Positions 23,018-31,089 of a stretch of DNA of 64,000 bases are shown piece after piece (position 1 is the stretch's first letter; each line of letters opens with the position of its first letter). The DNA comes from Bacteroidota bacterium. GTDB taxonomy: Bacteria; Bacteroidota; Bacteroidia; Flavobacteriales; BACL11. The position numbers and the translations under genes are program-made. Where the stretch lies: assembly GCA_028408365.1 (NCBI GenBank), contig JAOOLD010000003.1:25593-89592 (forward strand), written 5' to 3'. Under the pieces are notes generated by a model. The model was not told where the DNA came from and did no database searches. It saw nothing but the letters and a program-made list of their open reading frames with translations.

Positions 23018-23160
23018 TTTTTAAATTTAATTTTAAAAATTATAATAGATAAAGCAACTGCAACTAATACGTCATATTGAGCCAAAGCATTAGGCCATCC
23101 AAAGTTCCAAATGCAAATTAAAGTAAGCCAAAGAACCCAAAATTTGTCAAATAGCTTCAT
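23014..23160 (-). CDS. Small membrane protein, 48 aa
   Basis: Short ORF in the exact space between the PAP2 gene and pafA: it begins 1 base after the PAP2 stop, and its TGA overlaps the pafA ATG (ATGA). The product has two hydrophobic segments (about residues 8-19 and 31-43) separated by NFGWPNALAQYD, and a Lys-rich end (KIKFKK), consistent with a small inner-membrane protein with two transmembrane helices. The perfect fit between neighbours and the coupling overlap are the main support. Family not recognised. Confidence 0.65.
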   Translation of the reverse strand: MKLFDKFWVLWLTLICIWNFGWPNALAQYDVLVAVALSIIIFKIKFKK

Positions 23161-23161
23161 A

Positions 23162-23716
23162 CTAATCAATTTTTGCAAATTTTTTCAATAATTCATAACT
23201 AATTAATGAGGCTATAAGTCCCCACAACATACCAAAAATAACATCAAGTGGAAAATGAACACCGAGATATATTCTAGAGTATGATATAAGTATTGCCCAG
23301 CTTGTGATAGATATAAAAAATATCTTATTTTTTAAAGTCATACTTGTGAAAAATGCAACTGCAAAAGAATTTGCTGCATGCGAGGAAATAAATGAATATA
23401 AGCCACCACAATCAACAACATGTCTCATTGATTGTGAAATAAATGAATCATGACAAGGTCTCAAAATCTTAAATTGATTTTTAAATAAATGTACACTTCC
23501 AAAATCAGAGATAAAAATTAATATACCTACTGTAATAATTAATTTAAAAAAAATAAATTTCTTTTTTCTATAAATTAAATATAGTAAGGATAGATAAAGT
23601 GGAATCCAAATAAATTTATTACTAATCAGTATAAAAAAGGGATCAATTGTTTCGAAGCCTGATTGGTTAATCATAAAAAAAACCTTTTCATTAAAATTTG
23701 ATAAGTAATTACGCAT
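23162..23716 (-). CDS. PAP2-family membrane phosphatase
   Basis: 184-aa integral membrane phosphatase with about five hydrophobic helices. The three PAP2 motifs are present: KNQFKILRP (KX6RP), the SSHA segment of the central motif (ISSHAANSF, Ser replacing the usual Pro) and [12 protein letters not shown] with the catalytic His. Likely substrates are a lipid phosphate such as undecaprenyl pyrophosphate or phosphatidylglycerophosphate; sequence alone does not decide. It overlaps the obg gene by 8 bases and is followed by the small membrane protein. Confidence 0.88.
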   Translation of the reverse strand: MRNYLSNFNEKVFFMINQSGFETIDPFFILISNKFIWIPLYLSLLYLIYRKKKFIFFKLIITVGILIFISDFGSVHLFKNQFKILRPCHDSFISQSMRHVVDCGGLYSFISSHAANSFAVAFFTSMTLKNKIFFISITSWAILISYSRIYLGVHFPLDVIFGMLWGLIASLISYELLKKFAKID

Positions 23717-24713
23717 TATTAAGCTTTTGCCATAAGTTATTTTTTAAGTCACTGAGTCCAAAATTTGATAAAGATGATATAAAAATTATATCAGCTAGTT
23801 CTTTACTTATTTCTTCTTTTATTTCATGTTTAAGTTCATCATCTAATAAATCACATTTTGTCAGTGCTATAACTCTTTCTTTATCTAATAAGTCAGGGTT
23901 ATATTTTTTAAGTTCATTATTTAATGTTTTGTACTCTTGTGTTATATCATTACTATCAGCAGGAATCATAAAAAGAAGTACGGAATTTCTTTCAATATGT
24001 CTTAAAAATCTTAGACCCAAGCCTTTCCCATCAGCTGCTCCCTCAATTATTCCAGGAATATCCGCCATTATAAATGATTGATCATTGTAATATGAGACAA
24101 TTCCAAGATTAGGAGTAAGTGTTGTAAATGGGTAATCTGCAATCTCAGGTTTTGCTGCAGATAGAACAGATAATAGTGTAGATTTTCCTGCATTTGGAAA
24201 CCCAACTAAGCCTATATCAGCGAGAACTTTAAGCTCAAGAACAAACCAATCTTCTTCATAATCAGTTCCAGGTTGAGCATATCTTGGGGCTTGATTTGTT
24301 GAAGTTTTAAAATGAGAATTTCCTCTACCACCCATTCCTCCATTAACCAAAGTTTTCTCTTCTTCATTTTCTGTTATTTCGAAAATAATTTGATCGCTTT
24401 CTGCATGTTTAGCAACAGTACCTAAGGGTACATTAATTATGGTGTCTTTTCCATCTTTACCATGCTTGTGATTACCACTTCCAGAAGAACCATGCTCAGC
24501 AAATAAATGTTTTTTAAACTTTAAGTGTAATAAAGTCCACATTTGACTATTACCTCTGAGAATGATATTACCTCCATTTCCTCCGTCACCTCCATCTGGA
24601 CCTCCTTTAGAAGTTATTTTGCTTCTATGAAAATGAGTGCTACCGGCACCTCCTTTGCCAGAACGACAGAATATTTTTACATAGTCTATGAAGTTTGTGT
24701 TCTTTGCCTTCAT
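23709..24713 (-). CDS. obgE: Obg-family GTPase, ribosome assembly
   Basis: 334-aa essential GTPase linked to 50S assembly and stress control. The glycine-rich Obg fold spans residues 1-160 (for example [14 protein letters not shown]). The G domain follows with G1 GFPNAGKST (171-179), G3 DIPG (218-221) and G4 TKCD near 287. The chain stops after the G domain, so the variable C-terminal OCT domain is missing, as usual in Bacteroidota. It follows adk by 6 bases in the nine-gene minus-strand run. Confidence 0.97.
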   Translation of the reverse strand: MKAKNTNFIDYVKIFCRSGKGGAGSTHFHRSKITSKGGPDGGDGGNGGNIILRGNSQMWTLLHLKFKKHLFAEHGSSGSGNHKHGKDGKDTIINVPLGTVAKHAESDQIIFEITENEEEKTLVNGGMGGRGNSHFKTSTNQAPRYAQPGTDYEEDWFVLELKVLADIGLVGFPNAGKSTLLSVLSAAKPEIADYPFTTLTPNLGIVSYYNDQSFIMADIPGIIEGAADGKGLGLRFLRHIERNSVLLFMIPADSNDITQEYKTLNNELKKYNPDLLDKERVIALTKCDLLDDELKHEIKEEISKELADIIFISSLSNFGLSDLKNNLWQKLNNA

Positions 24714-24719
24714 GATAGA

Positions 24720-25292
24720 TTAAATCTTATCTAAAGCGGAGTGTATTTTTTTTGAAATTTCTTCAATACTTCCCATTCCAGGTATTTCCTCTAATTTTTC
24801 TTGTAATTTGAAATAGTCTTTTAAAGGGGAAGTCTTTTTATTATACTCGTTGATTCTGTTCTCAATTATTTTCTGATTTTGGTCATCGGCTCTTCCAGAT
24901 TCAAGACCTCTTTTGATTAATCTTTTTATTAGTTCTTCATCATCTACTGTTAATGAGAGCATGATTTTGATGGGAATACACTTCTCATCAAGCAATTTAT
25001 CCAACGCCTCAGCTTGAGTTGTTGTTCTTGGAAATCCATCAAAAATAAATCCCTTAACATCCACGCTATTATCAATTATTTTTGAAATCATACCTATGAC
25101 AACTCTATCAGGGACTAGGTTGCCGGCATCCATGTAAGATTGAGCTTTTAGCCCTAGCTCAGATTTATTCTTTATTTCATTACGAAGTATATCACCAGTT
25201 GAAAGGTGTTTGAGTCCATATTTCTGAACTAATAAATCCGCCTGAGTACCTTTTCCTGCTCCAGGGGGTCCAAATAAAACTACATTAAGCAT
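24720..25292 (-). CDS. adk: Adenylate kinase
   Basis: 190-aa short-type adenylate kinase (no zinc or long LID insertion), interconverting AMP + ATP and 2 ADP. P-loop GPPGAGKGTQ (8-17), STGDILR, the DGFPRT motif near 85 and the Arg-rich ligand RADDQ are present. It begins 4 bases after hpt and ends 6 bases before obg, which fits a coupled purine/ribosome operon. Confidence 0.97.
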   Translation of the reverse strand: MLNVVLFGPPGAGKGTQADLLVQKYGLKHLSTGDILRNEIKNKSELGLKAQSYMDAGNLVPDRVVIGMISKIIDNSVDVKGFIFDGFPRTTTQAEALDKLLDEKCIPIKIMLSLTVDDEELIKRLIKRGLESGRADDQNQKIIENRINEYNKKTSPLKDYFKLQEKLEEIPGMGSIEEISKKIHSALDKI

Positions 25293-25296
25293 ATAA

Positions 25297-25824
25297 TTAG
25301 TGTTTTAATTTATAAATGTGTGGCAAATTACGACCAATTTCATCATAATCCAAACCATATCCAATAACAAATCTACTAGGGATAGAAAAACCAATAAAAT
25401 CTATTGGAATTTTTCCATGATAGGAATCTGGTTTATAAAGTAAGGTAGCTGTTCTAATGCTTTTTACTTCAAGTTTTTTAAGAATCTTAAATAATTCAGA
25501 TAAAGTGGTTCCAGTGTCAACAATATCTTCAACAATAATAATATTTCTTTTTTTTACATCATTTTTTAGTCCTATTAGTTCTTTTACAGATCCTGATGAT
25601 TCTGAACCTATATATGATGAAATTTTGATAAAAGATACTTCAATATTTTGATTAATTTTTCTAACTAAATCAGAAGCAAAAATGAATGAGCCATTTAATA
25701 TGCATAAAAAAATAGGATTTTCAATTTTTAATGAACTTATTTCATGAGCTATTCTAGAAATAGAATTTTCTATCTCAATATCTGAAATAATCTTCTCAAA
25801 AATCTTGTTATTTATTTTAATCAT
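25297..25824 (-). CDS. hpt: Hypoxanthine phosphoribosyltransferase
   Basis: 175-aa purine salvage enzyme making IMP/GMP from hypoxanthine/guanine and PRPP. The PRPP-binding loop IIVEDIVDTGTTL and the N-terminal ILNGSFIFASDLVR segment are diagnostic; DFIGFSIPSRFVIGYGLDYDE carries the purine-contacting residues near the end. It sits 18 bases after the M61 peptidase and 4 bases before adk. Pathway partner: pnp at 9969. Confidence 0.95.
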   Translation of the reverse strand: MIKINNKIFEKIISDIEIENSISRIAHEISSLKIENPIFLCILNGSFIFASDLVRKINQNIEVSFIKISSYIGSESSGSVKELIGLKNDVKKRNIIIVEDIVDTGTTLSELFKILKKLEVKSIRTATLLYKPDSYHGKIPIDFIGFSIPSRFVIGYGLDYDEIGRNLPHIYKLKH

Positions 25825-25842
25825 ATATTCGTAATTATTTAT

Positions 25843-27549
25843 TCAACTAAGCCATTTTTTTTGGCATTTGGACTGATTATTAGAAATGTTGTGTTCTTTT
25901 TCAAATTCTAAAAGTTTAAAGTAATTGCCTTTTTCTAATTCAACATTCTTTAAAGCAAGTTTTTTTTCAATTTTCATTGAAACTAAATTATCAGACTCAG
26001 CTAATATTTCCTTGTAGTCTTTTACATTTTTATTATTGTTAATTTCAAGTATAATATCCTCGGGTCCAATGCCGTTTTGATCAGCTGTGGAGTTTGGCTC
26101 AACTTTTTTAATAATTAACTTATTATTAGAAATTTCTGAGACGATACCAAAATATCTACAAAGCAATTCAGGATTCTTTTTTTCAACAAGCTTTAAGCCA
26201 ACAATTTCAATTGATTTCTTTAAACTTGGTACGTAATCACTGGTTCCATATATATGATTTTGAAAAATATTTGATACCTCATTTCCACCATATTTTATAC
26301 ATAAAGACTTAAAATCATCTTCACTGTATCCAATTTCTTTTTTTGCATATTTTGTGTAAAGATCTTTCATCACGCAGTGGAGAGAATGTTTTGTGTCACT
26401 ATTTTTTATAATGTTTAAGTCAATCATTAGCATACATAATGCTCCATCAGGATAAATCGAGACTTTTCTGTAAGGTGTTCCCATTTTGTAACCGTCAAGC
26501 CAACTATCAAAACCACTATCAGCAACAGACAAATTGAAACGTCCGTAGTTCATTAAATGCCTATATAAATTTTGATTTTGTGTTTTAATAAAATCATCCC
26601 ATGAAAAAACTTTACTGTTGATAAGAAATAAATCACCCATATATGTAGTTACGCCCTCAGCAACATAGCCTGTTCTAAAGTAATTTTCCTTTGAATAATC
26701 ATAAGGTAACATTTCAATAGGTCTAATAGATTTAATGTTCCATGTGTGGTAGAGTTCATGGGAACATACACCTAATAAATCGTCATACCTTTCTGTCATT
26801 AAATCATCACTTGGGCCAAGCAAAATAACGGTGTTTTTTGTATGTTCAACTCCGTGATAGGAACGGTAAGGCGTTATCTGAAATAAAAAATGATACTCAT
26901 CCACTGGAAAGTCTCCAAAATGATTAATTTGACTTTGAGTAAATTTTTTGAAATCTGAAATTAATTTTTTCCAATTAGGCTTACAACTTCCTTCAAACCA
27001 AAGATGAAATAAAATATTATCAACTTCGTAAGAATTATGTTGTAACTTTTTTGAGCAGATAATAGGTGATTCAGCTAATGAGTCAAAATTTTCAGAATGT
27101 AATGTATTACCTTTTTTTGATAAAGAAGTTGCAATTTTATAATCTGAGGGAATATCTAATGTTAGTTTATATTTTTCATCAATTCTATTATCAAGGTAGA
27201 AAATACAATTGACTGGATTTATATATAATTGGTTTTCATCAAGAAATGAACTACCAGCATTAAGTAGGTTTGCATAAAAATTATATTTTACTTTTACTTT
27301 TTCTAATCCGTTGCACTCAATTAACCAAGAATCTTTATCATTTTTTTTGAATTTTAATTTTTCCCCATTAATGCTAAACGCAGACCATTTTTGGATATAT
27401 TGTGCGTAATTAGCTAGTTCATATCTTCCTGGGCGCCAACTTGCTAGCTTTAAAATAATTTTTTCACTACCGTTAGTTTCAAATTTCAGCTCAAAATCAA
27501 TAAAATGTCTCCAAGGTTTTTTATAGCTAATGTTATATTCAATCATCAT
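25843..27549 (-). CDS. M61-family (glycyl aminopeptidase-like) metallopeptidase with PDZ domain
   Basis: 568-aa zinc peptidase. An N-terminal beta domain (about 1-170) precedes the gluzincin site SHELYHTWN (His264, Glu265, His268) and a conserved Tyr/Gly segment (YVAEGVTTYMGDL) that holds the third zinc ligand Glu. A PDZ domain (GIVSEISNNKLII ... NGIGPEDIILEI) lies near 455-525. No signal peptide is seen, so the protein is probably cytoplasmic, unlike several secreted relatives. Two consecutive ATGs occur. The -7 box at 27551-27558 is only 1 base from the first and exactly 4 from the second (27546), so the second may be the true start. It is the first gene of the run that ends with aroA. Confidence 0.88.
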   Translation of the reverse strand: MMIEYNISYKKPWRHFIDFELKFETNGSEKIILKLASWRPGRYELANYAQYIQKWSAFSINGEKLKFKKNDKDSWLIECNGLEKVKVKYNFYANLLNAGSSFLDENQLYINPVNCIFYLDNRIDEKYKLTLDIPSDYKIATSLSKKGNTLHSENFDSLAESPIICSKKLQHNSYEVDNILFHLWFEGSCKPNWKKLISDFKKFTQSQINHFGDFPVDEYHFLFQITPYRSYHGVEHTKNTVILLGPSDDLMTERYDDLLGVCSHELYHTWNIKSIRPIEMLPYDYSKENYFRTGYVAEGVTTYMGDLFLINSKVFSWDDFIKTQNQNLYRHLMNYGRFNLSVADSGFDSWLDGYKMGTPYRKVSIYPDGALCMLMIDLNIIKNSDTKHSLHCVMKDLYTKYAKKEIGYSEDDFKSLCIKYGGNEVSNIFQNHIYGTSDYVPSLKKSIEIVGLKLVEKKNPELLCRYFGIVSEISNNKLIIKKVEPNSTADQNGIGPEDIILEINNNKNVKDYKEILAESDNLVSMKIEKKLALKNVELEKGNYFKLLEFEKEHNISNNQSKCQKKWLS

Positions 27550-27550
27550 T

Positions 27551-27558
27551 CAAATCTA
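27551..27558 (-). promoter_or_regulatory. Putative -7 box TAGATTTG for the M61-aroA operon
   Basis: Minus strand TAGATTTG matches TAnnTTTG; 4 bases separate it from the second ATG of the M61 gene. Together with similar spacings elsewhere it suggests a leaderless mRNA. Confidence 0.45.
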
Positions 27559-27626
27559 CAAATTTGGTATAATTAAATTTTAAATCATTTCAATTAATTT
27601 AATCAGAATAAAACATTACTTTTTAT

Positions 27627-27634
27627 TAGATTTG
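27627..27634 (+). promoter_or_regulatory. Putative -7 box TAGATTTG
   Basis: Matches TAnnTTTG, 9 bases before the ATG at 27644. It overlaps an upstream in-frame TTG (27632), which argues against that TTG being the start. Confidence 0.45.
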
Positions 27635-27643
27635 AAGAAAAAA

Positions 27644-28042
27644 ATGAAAAAATATTTACCAACCCTTTCTGAGCTCATAGACAGACTTTCAATAGTTCAA
27701 TTAAAAGAAGTTTTTATTCCAGAGCACAAAGAAGAATACGCAAAAGAAATTCAAGAAATTTTGCATGATATAAATTTAGAGGGCCAGGATGCTGAACTGA
27801 TTAGAGCTGTCATTGTACTATCTCAAATGAACTTACACATATGGCATAATGAATCAAATTACAGAAAAGGGATTAAAGATGGTAATAATTTAGAGCTAAC
27901 TCATGGGCTAAATGGAATAAGAAATACTGCAAAGAATATAATTCAAGAAAAAGTTGGCGGTAGAAAAGATTATAAGATTGATTGTTTAGCTGCAGAATTT
28001 AAAGATTGGGAAATATCTTGGTCAAAAAAGAATAATAACTAA
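27644..28042 (+). CDS. Conserved protein of unknown function, 132 aa
   Basis: Small, mostly helical, cytoplasmic protein (MKKYLPTLSELIDRLSIVQLKE ...) with the conserved-looking segments HIWHNESNYRKG and KIDCLAAEFKDWE. ATG at 27644 is preferred over an in-frame TTG four codons earlier because a -7 box covers that TTG. I have a general recollection of similar sequences among surface-polysaccharide clusters and marine phage genomes, but I cannot name a function. It stands alone between the divergent M61 promoter and lpdA (10 bases downstream), with which it may be cotranscribed. Confidence 0.7.
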   Translation: MKKYLPTLSELIDRLSIVQLKEVFIPEHKEEYAKEIQEILHDINLEGQDAELIRAVIVLSQMNLHIWHNESNYRKGIKDGNNLELTHGLNGIRNTAKNIIQEKVGGRKDYKIDCLAAEFKDWEISWSKKNNN

Positions 28043-28052
28043 AACTTACAAA

Positions 28053-29435
28053 ATGAATTACGACTTAATAGTAATTGGAAGTGGTCCTGGCGGTTATGTT
28101 ACTGCAATTAGAGCGTCTCAACTAGGGCTTAAAACAGCAATAGTAGAAAAGGAGAGTTTGGGTGGAATATGCTTGAATTGGGGGTGTATTCCTACAAAGG
28201 CGCTTTTAAAAAGTGCTCAAGTCTTTGAATACATAAATAAGGCCTCTACATATGGTATTCAAGTAAATGGCTCAAATTTAGATTTTGTTGAGGTTATCAA
28301 AAGGTCTAGGGACATAGCAAATGGCATGAGCAAAGGAATTGAGTATTTGATGAAAAAAAATAAAATTGATGTGATTTTTGGACATGGAAAAATTACTGAA
28401 ACAGGTAAAGTTGAAGTGACAAGTTCTGGAAAAAAGGAAACTTATAAATCTACTCATATTATTTTAGCTACAGGTGCAAGATCTAGAGTCCTACCAAATA
28501 TCCCTCAAGATGGATCCAAAGTTATTGGGTACAGAGAAGCAATGACTTTAAAAGAAATTCCAAAGAAGCTGGTAATTATTGGTTCAGGTGCAATTGGCGT
28601 TGAATTCGCATATTTTTATGCTACAATGGGGTCAGAGGTGACAATTGTTGAATATCAAAAAAATATCGTTCCTATTGAAGATAATGATATTTCAAAGCAA
28701 TTACAGAGATCTTTTAAAAAGCTTGGAATTAAAATATTAACTCAAACTTCTGTGGAAAAGGTTGATGTCAAAGACAAATGTATTGTACACGCAAAAACAA
28801 AAGATTCTGAACAAACTATTGATTGTGATGTTGTTTTATCAGCAGTTGGAATTGAAGCTAATATTGAAGGAATTGGGCTTGAGGAACTAGGGGTAAGTAT
28901 TGAAAATGGCAGAGTAATTGTTGATAAGTTTTACAGAACAAACGTTCCAGGAATATACGCAATTGGTGACATGTTACCAACTCAAGCATTGGCCCATGTA
29001 GCATCTGCTGAGGGAATTTTGTGTGTGGAAAAAATTACTGGTCATGATGTTGAACCTTTAAACTATTCCAATATTCCGGGATGCACTTATTGCTCACCAG
29101 AAATTGCATCAGTTGGACTTACTGAAGAAAAAGCTAAAGAACTAGGATATGAAGTAAAAGTTGGAAAATTTCCTTTTTCAGCCTCAGGTAAAGCATCTGC
29201 TGCAGGACACAAGGATGGTTTTGTAAAGGTTGTATTTGATGCAAAATATGGAGAATGGTTAGGCTGTCACATGATTGGTTATAATGTCACAGAAATGATA
29301 GCTGAAGCTGTAGTTGCAAGGAGATTAGAGACAACAGGAATGGAAATACTAAAGTCAGTTCACCCACATCCAACAATGAGTGAGGCTGTAATGGAAGCTG
29401 TTGCAGACGCATATGATGAAGTAATTCATATTTAG
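28053..29435 (+). CDS. lpdA: Dihydrolipoyl dehydrogenase (E3)
   Basis: FAD-dependent disulfide oxidoreductase that reoxidises lipoyl groups of 2-oxoacid dehydrogenase complexes and glycine cleavage; 460 aa. FAD-binding GSGPGG (9-14), redox-active GGICLNWGCIPTK (Cys40/Cys45), the NAD-binding GSGAIGVEF, the second FAD motif YAIGD, and C-terminal HPHPTMSEA with the catalytic His are all visible. No E1/E2 genes are nearby. It depends on lipoylated partners, so the state of lipA at 844 matters for it. The last bases overlap a minus-strand T9SS-domain remnant. Confidence 0.97.
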   Translation: MNYDLIVIGSGPGGYVTAIRASQLGLKTAIVEKESLGGICLNWGCIPTKALLKSAQVFEYINKASTYGIQVNGSNLDFVEVIKRSRDIANGMSKGIEYLMKKNKIDVIFGHGKITETGKVEVTSSGKKETYKSTHIILATGARSRVLPNIPQDGSKVIGYREAMTLKEIPKKLVIIGSGAIGVEFAYFYATMGSEVTIVEYQKNIVPIEDNDISKQLQRSFKKLGIKILTQTSVEKVDVKDKCIVHAKTKDSEQTIDCDVVLSAVGIEANIEGIGLEELGVSIENGRVIVDKFYRTNVPGIYAIGDMLPTQALAHVASAEGILCVEKITGHDVEPLNYSNIPGCTYCSPEIASVGLTEEKAKELGYEVKVGKFPFSASGKASAAGHKDGFVKVVFDAKYGEWLGCHMIGYNVTEMIAEAVVARRLETTGMEILKSVHPHPTMSEAVMEAVADAYDEVIHI

Positions 29436-29569
29436 AGATTTACTAATTTGAATTTTCTTAATTTATCGTTAATCTCAAAAATTATCAGATAGTTACCTTT
29501 TTTGTGTGCTGTCAGTTCAACTTTGGTACTTCTGCTTAAATTCTGCTTTGAAAATATTCTTTTACCAAA
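29432..29569 (-). pseudogene. Remnant of a T9SS type A sorting domain
   Basis: Between metK and lpdA the minus strand holds 45 open codons bounded by stops. Read in parts, the peptide is GKRIFSKQNLSRSTKVEL, then TAHKKGNYLIIFEI, then NDKLRKFKLVNL. This follows the pattern of the last 45 residues of T9SS type A domains (GKxxFxK, strand, KGxYLIxI, KLxxx end). There is no start codon and the NPxx part of the domain is missing. It therefore looks like the decayed 3' end of a secreted-protein gene. A chance open frame cannot be excluded. Confidence 0.45.
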
Positions 29570-29580
29570 TTAAGCTGTAT

Positions 29581-30843
29581 TTACTGTATGCCAAAAGTTG
29601 CTTTTACTTCATCTACGCAATCAAGCTTTTCCCACGTAAATGTTTCAACTTGTATTTTTTTTGATTTGCCTTGTACAATAAATGTCTTTTCGATTAACTC
29701 TGATTCTCTTCCCATGTGTCCGTATGCAGCAGTCTCAAAGTAAATGGGGTTTTTGAGTTTGAGTCTGGATATTATTGATGCAGGCTTAAGGTTAAAGCAA
29801 TCCATTTTTGAAATTAAAATTGCAATTTCTCCGTCATTGTGATTTGTATTACATGTACCAAAAGTATCAATAAAAATTCCCATAGGTTCAGAAACTCCAA
29901 TTGCATAAGAAACTTGTACAAGTGCTTTATCACAAAGTTTAGCAGCTACAATATTTTTTGCAATATGTCGGGTAGCATAAGCAGCTGAACGATCAACTTT
30001 TGATGGATCTTTACCTGAGAATGCACCACCACCATGAGCTCCTCTGCCACCATAGGTATCAACAATTATTTTTCTTCCAGTAAGTCCAGTATCGCCATGT
30101 GGACCACCAATAACAAATTTTCCTGTGGGATTTATATGATATTTTTCCTTTCCGAAAAGTTTCTTGTTAGTATCAGACTGTTTTTCGATAACTCTAGGCA
30201 TCAAAATATTCAAAATATCATCTTTAATTCTCTTTAGCATATTTTCTTCTGTATCAAAATCATCATGCTGAGTAGAAATAACAATTGAACTGATTTTTAT
30301 CGGTACATGATCATCATTATATTCAATTGTGACTTGAGATTTTGAATCAGGCCTTAGATAAAACATTTCTTTATTTGCTTTTCTAATCTGAGATAGCTCT
30401 ACTAAAATTTGGTGTGATAAGTCAAGTTCCAGAGGAATATAATTTGTAGTTTCATTTGATGCATACCCAAACATCATACCTTGGTCTCCAGCACCTTGTT
30501 CTTTGTGGAGTCCTTCGCCTTCAACTACTCCTTGTCTTATATCAGATGATTGTTCATGTATTGCAGAAATAACTCCACAACTATCAGCGTCAAATTTGTA
30601 TTCAGATTTGGTATATCCAATTCTTCTAATTGTTTCTCTTGCAACTTCTTGAACATCTACATATGAATTTGTTTTTACCTCTCCGCTTAGAACAGTCAGT
30701 CCAGTAGTTACTAATGTCTCACAAGCCACCTTTGATTCACAATCTTGGACTAAAAAATTATCAAGCAGTGAGTCTGATATCTGATCAGCTACTTTGTCAG
30801 GGTGTCCCTCAGAGACTGATTCAGATGTAAAGAAATATGACAT
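29581..30843 (-). CDS. metK: S-adenosylmethionine synthase
   Basis: Makes S-adenosylmethionine from methionine and ATP; 420 aa, as in Bacteroidota. Signatures: SEGHPDKVADQISD near the N-terminus, GAGDQGMMFGYA, and the P-loop-like GGGAFSGKDPSKVDRSAAY. It is divergent from metH; the 246-base region between the two starts carries a minus-strand -7 box (30902-30909) for metK and a plus-strand riboswitch for metH. Thus metK itself is not under that riboswitch although it makes the ligand. Confidence 0.98.
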   Translation of the reverse strand: MSYFFTSESVSEGHPDKVADQISDSLLDNFLVQDCESKVACETLVTTGLTVLSGEVKTNSYVDVQEVARETIRRIGYTKSEYKFDADSCGVISAIHEQSSDIRQGVVEGEGLHKEQGAGDQGMMFGYASNETTNYIPLELDLSHQILVELSQIRKANKEMFYLRPDSKSQVTIEYNDDHVPIKISSIVISTQHDDFDTEENMLKRIKDDILNILMPRVIEKQSDTNKKLFGKEKYHINPTGKFVIGGPHGDTGLTGRKIIVDTYGGRGAHGGGAFSGKDPSKVDRSAAYATRHIAKNIVAAKLCDKALVQVSYAIGVSEPMGIFIDTFGTCNTNHNDGEIAILISKMDCFNLKPASIISRLKLKNPIYFETAAYGHMGRESELIEKTFIVQGKSKKIQVETFTWEKLDCVDEVKATFGIQ

Positions 30844-30901
30844 AATATCAATTTTTGTTTTGGGTTAAATAACTTTTAATTTAAGAAAGATATTGTTTAA
30901 A

Positions 30902-30909
30902 CAAAGATA
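30902..30909 (-). promoter_or_regulatory. Putative -7 box TATCTTTG for metK
   Basis: Minus-strand octamer identical to those before lpxK, the 15969 lipoprotein and the ABC ATPase gene; it leaves a leader of roughly 50 bases before metK. Confidence 0.5.
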
Positions 30910-30930
30910 ATATTATTCGTGAATTATTTT

Positions 30931-30938
30931 TAAATTTG
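30931..30938 (+). promoter_or_regulatory. Putative -7 box TAAATTTG for the SAM riboswitch-metH transcript
   Basis: Matches TAnnTTTG and ends 6 bases before the first base of riboswitch stem P1 (30945), so transcription should start right at the aptamer. Confidence 0.6.
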
Positions 30939-30944
30939 CATTGA

Positions 30945-31039
30945 CTTATCAAGAAAGACGGAGGGATGGGCCCGACGATGTCTTGGCAACCTTTAAAGAT
31001 GGTGCCAATTCCCACTTCAAAAGACTGAAGGAAGATGAG
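30945..31039 (+). promoter_or_regulatory. SAM-I (S-box) riboswitch upstream of metH-metF
   Basis: The aptamer shows the S-box core in order: CTTATCAAGAAAG, CGGAGGGATGGGCCC, TTGGCAACC, GGTGCCAATTCC. Stem P1 pairs CTTATC (30945-30950) with GATGAG (31034-31039), and a P4 hairpin is formed by CTTCA/TGAAG. Known SAM-I aptamers bind S-adenosylmethionine and switch off methionine genes. Here it precedes metH and metF, which make methionine, while metK is divergent. Confidence 0.9.
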
Positions 31040-31068
31040 AATTACTGATTTAATTTTCCGACTTTTTT
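31037..31068 (+). terminator. Possible attenuator hairpin of the SAM riboswitch
   Basis: GAGAATTA (31037-31044) can pair with TAATTTTC (31051-31058), one G-U included, around the loop CTGATT; a run of six T follows at 31063-31068. Its 5' arm shares three bases with the 3' arm of P1. It may be the expression platform, but the stem is A/T-rich and weak, and translational control is also possible. Confidence 0.4.
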
Positions 31069-31089
31069 GATTTGCTCAAATTAACTAAA

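Noticed and set aside
31072..31089. TTG start for metH six codons upstream of the ATG
   Set aside because: ATG at 31090 matches the usual MetH N-terminus ([18 protein letters not shown]) and lies clear of the possible attenuator.
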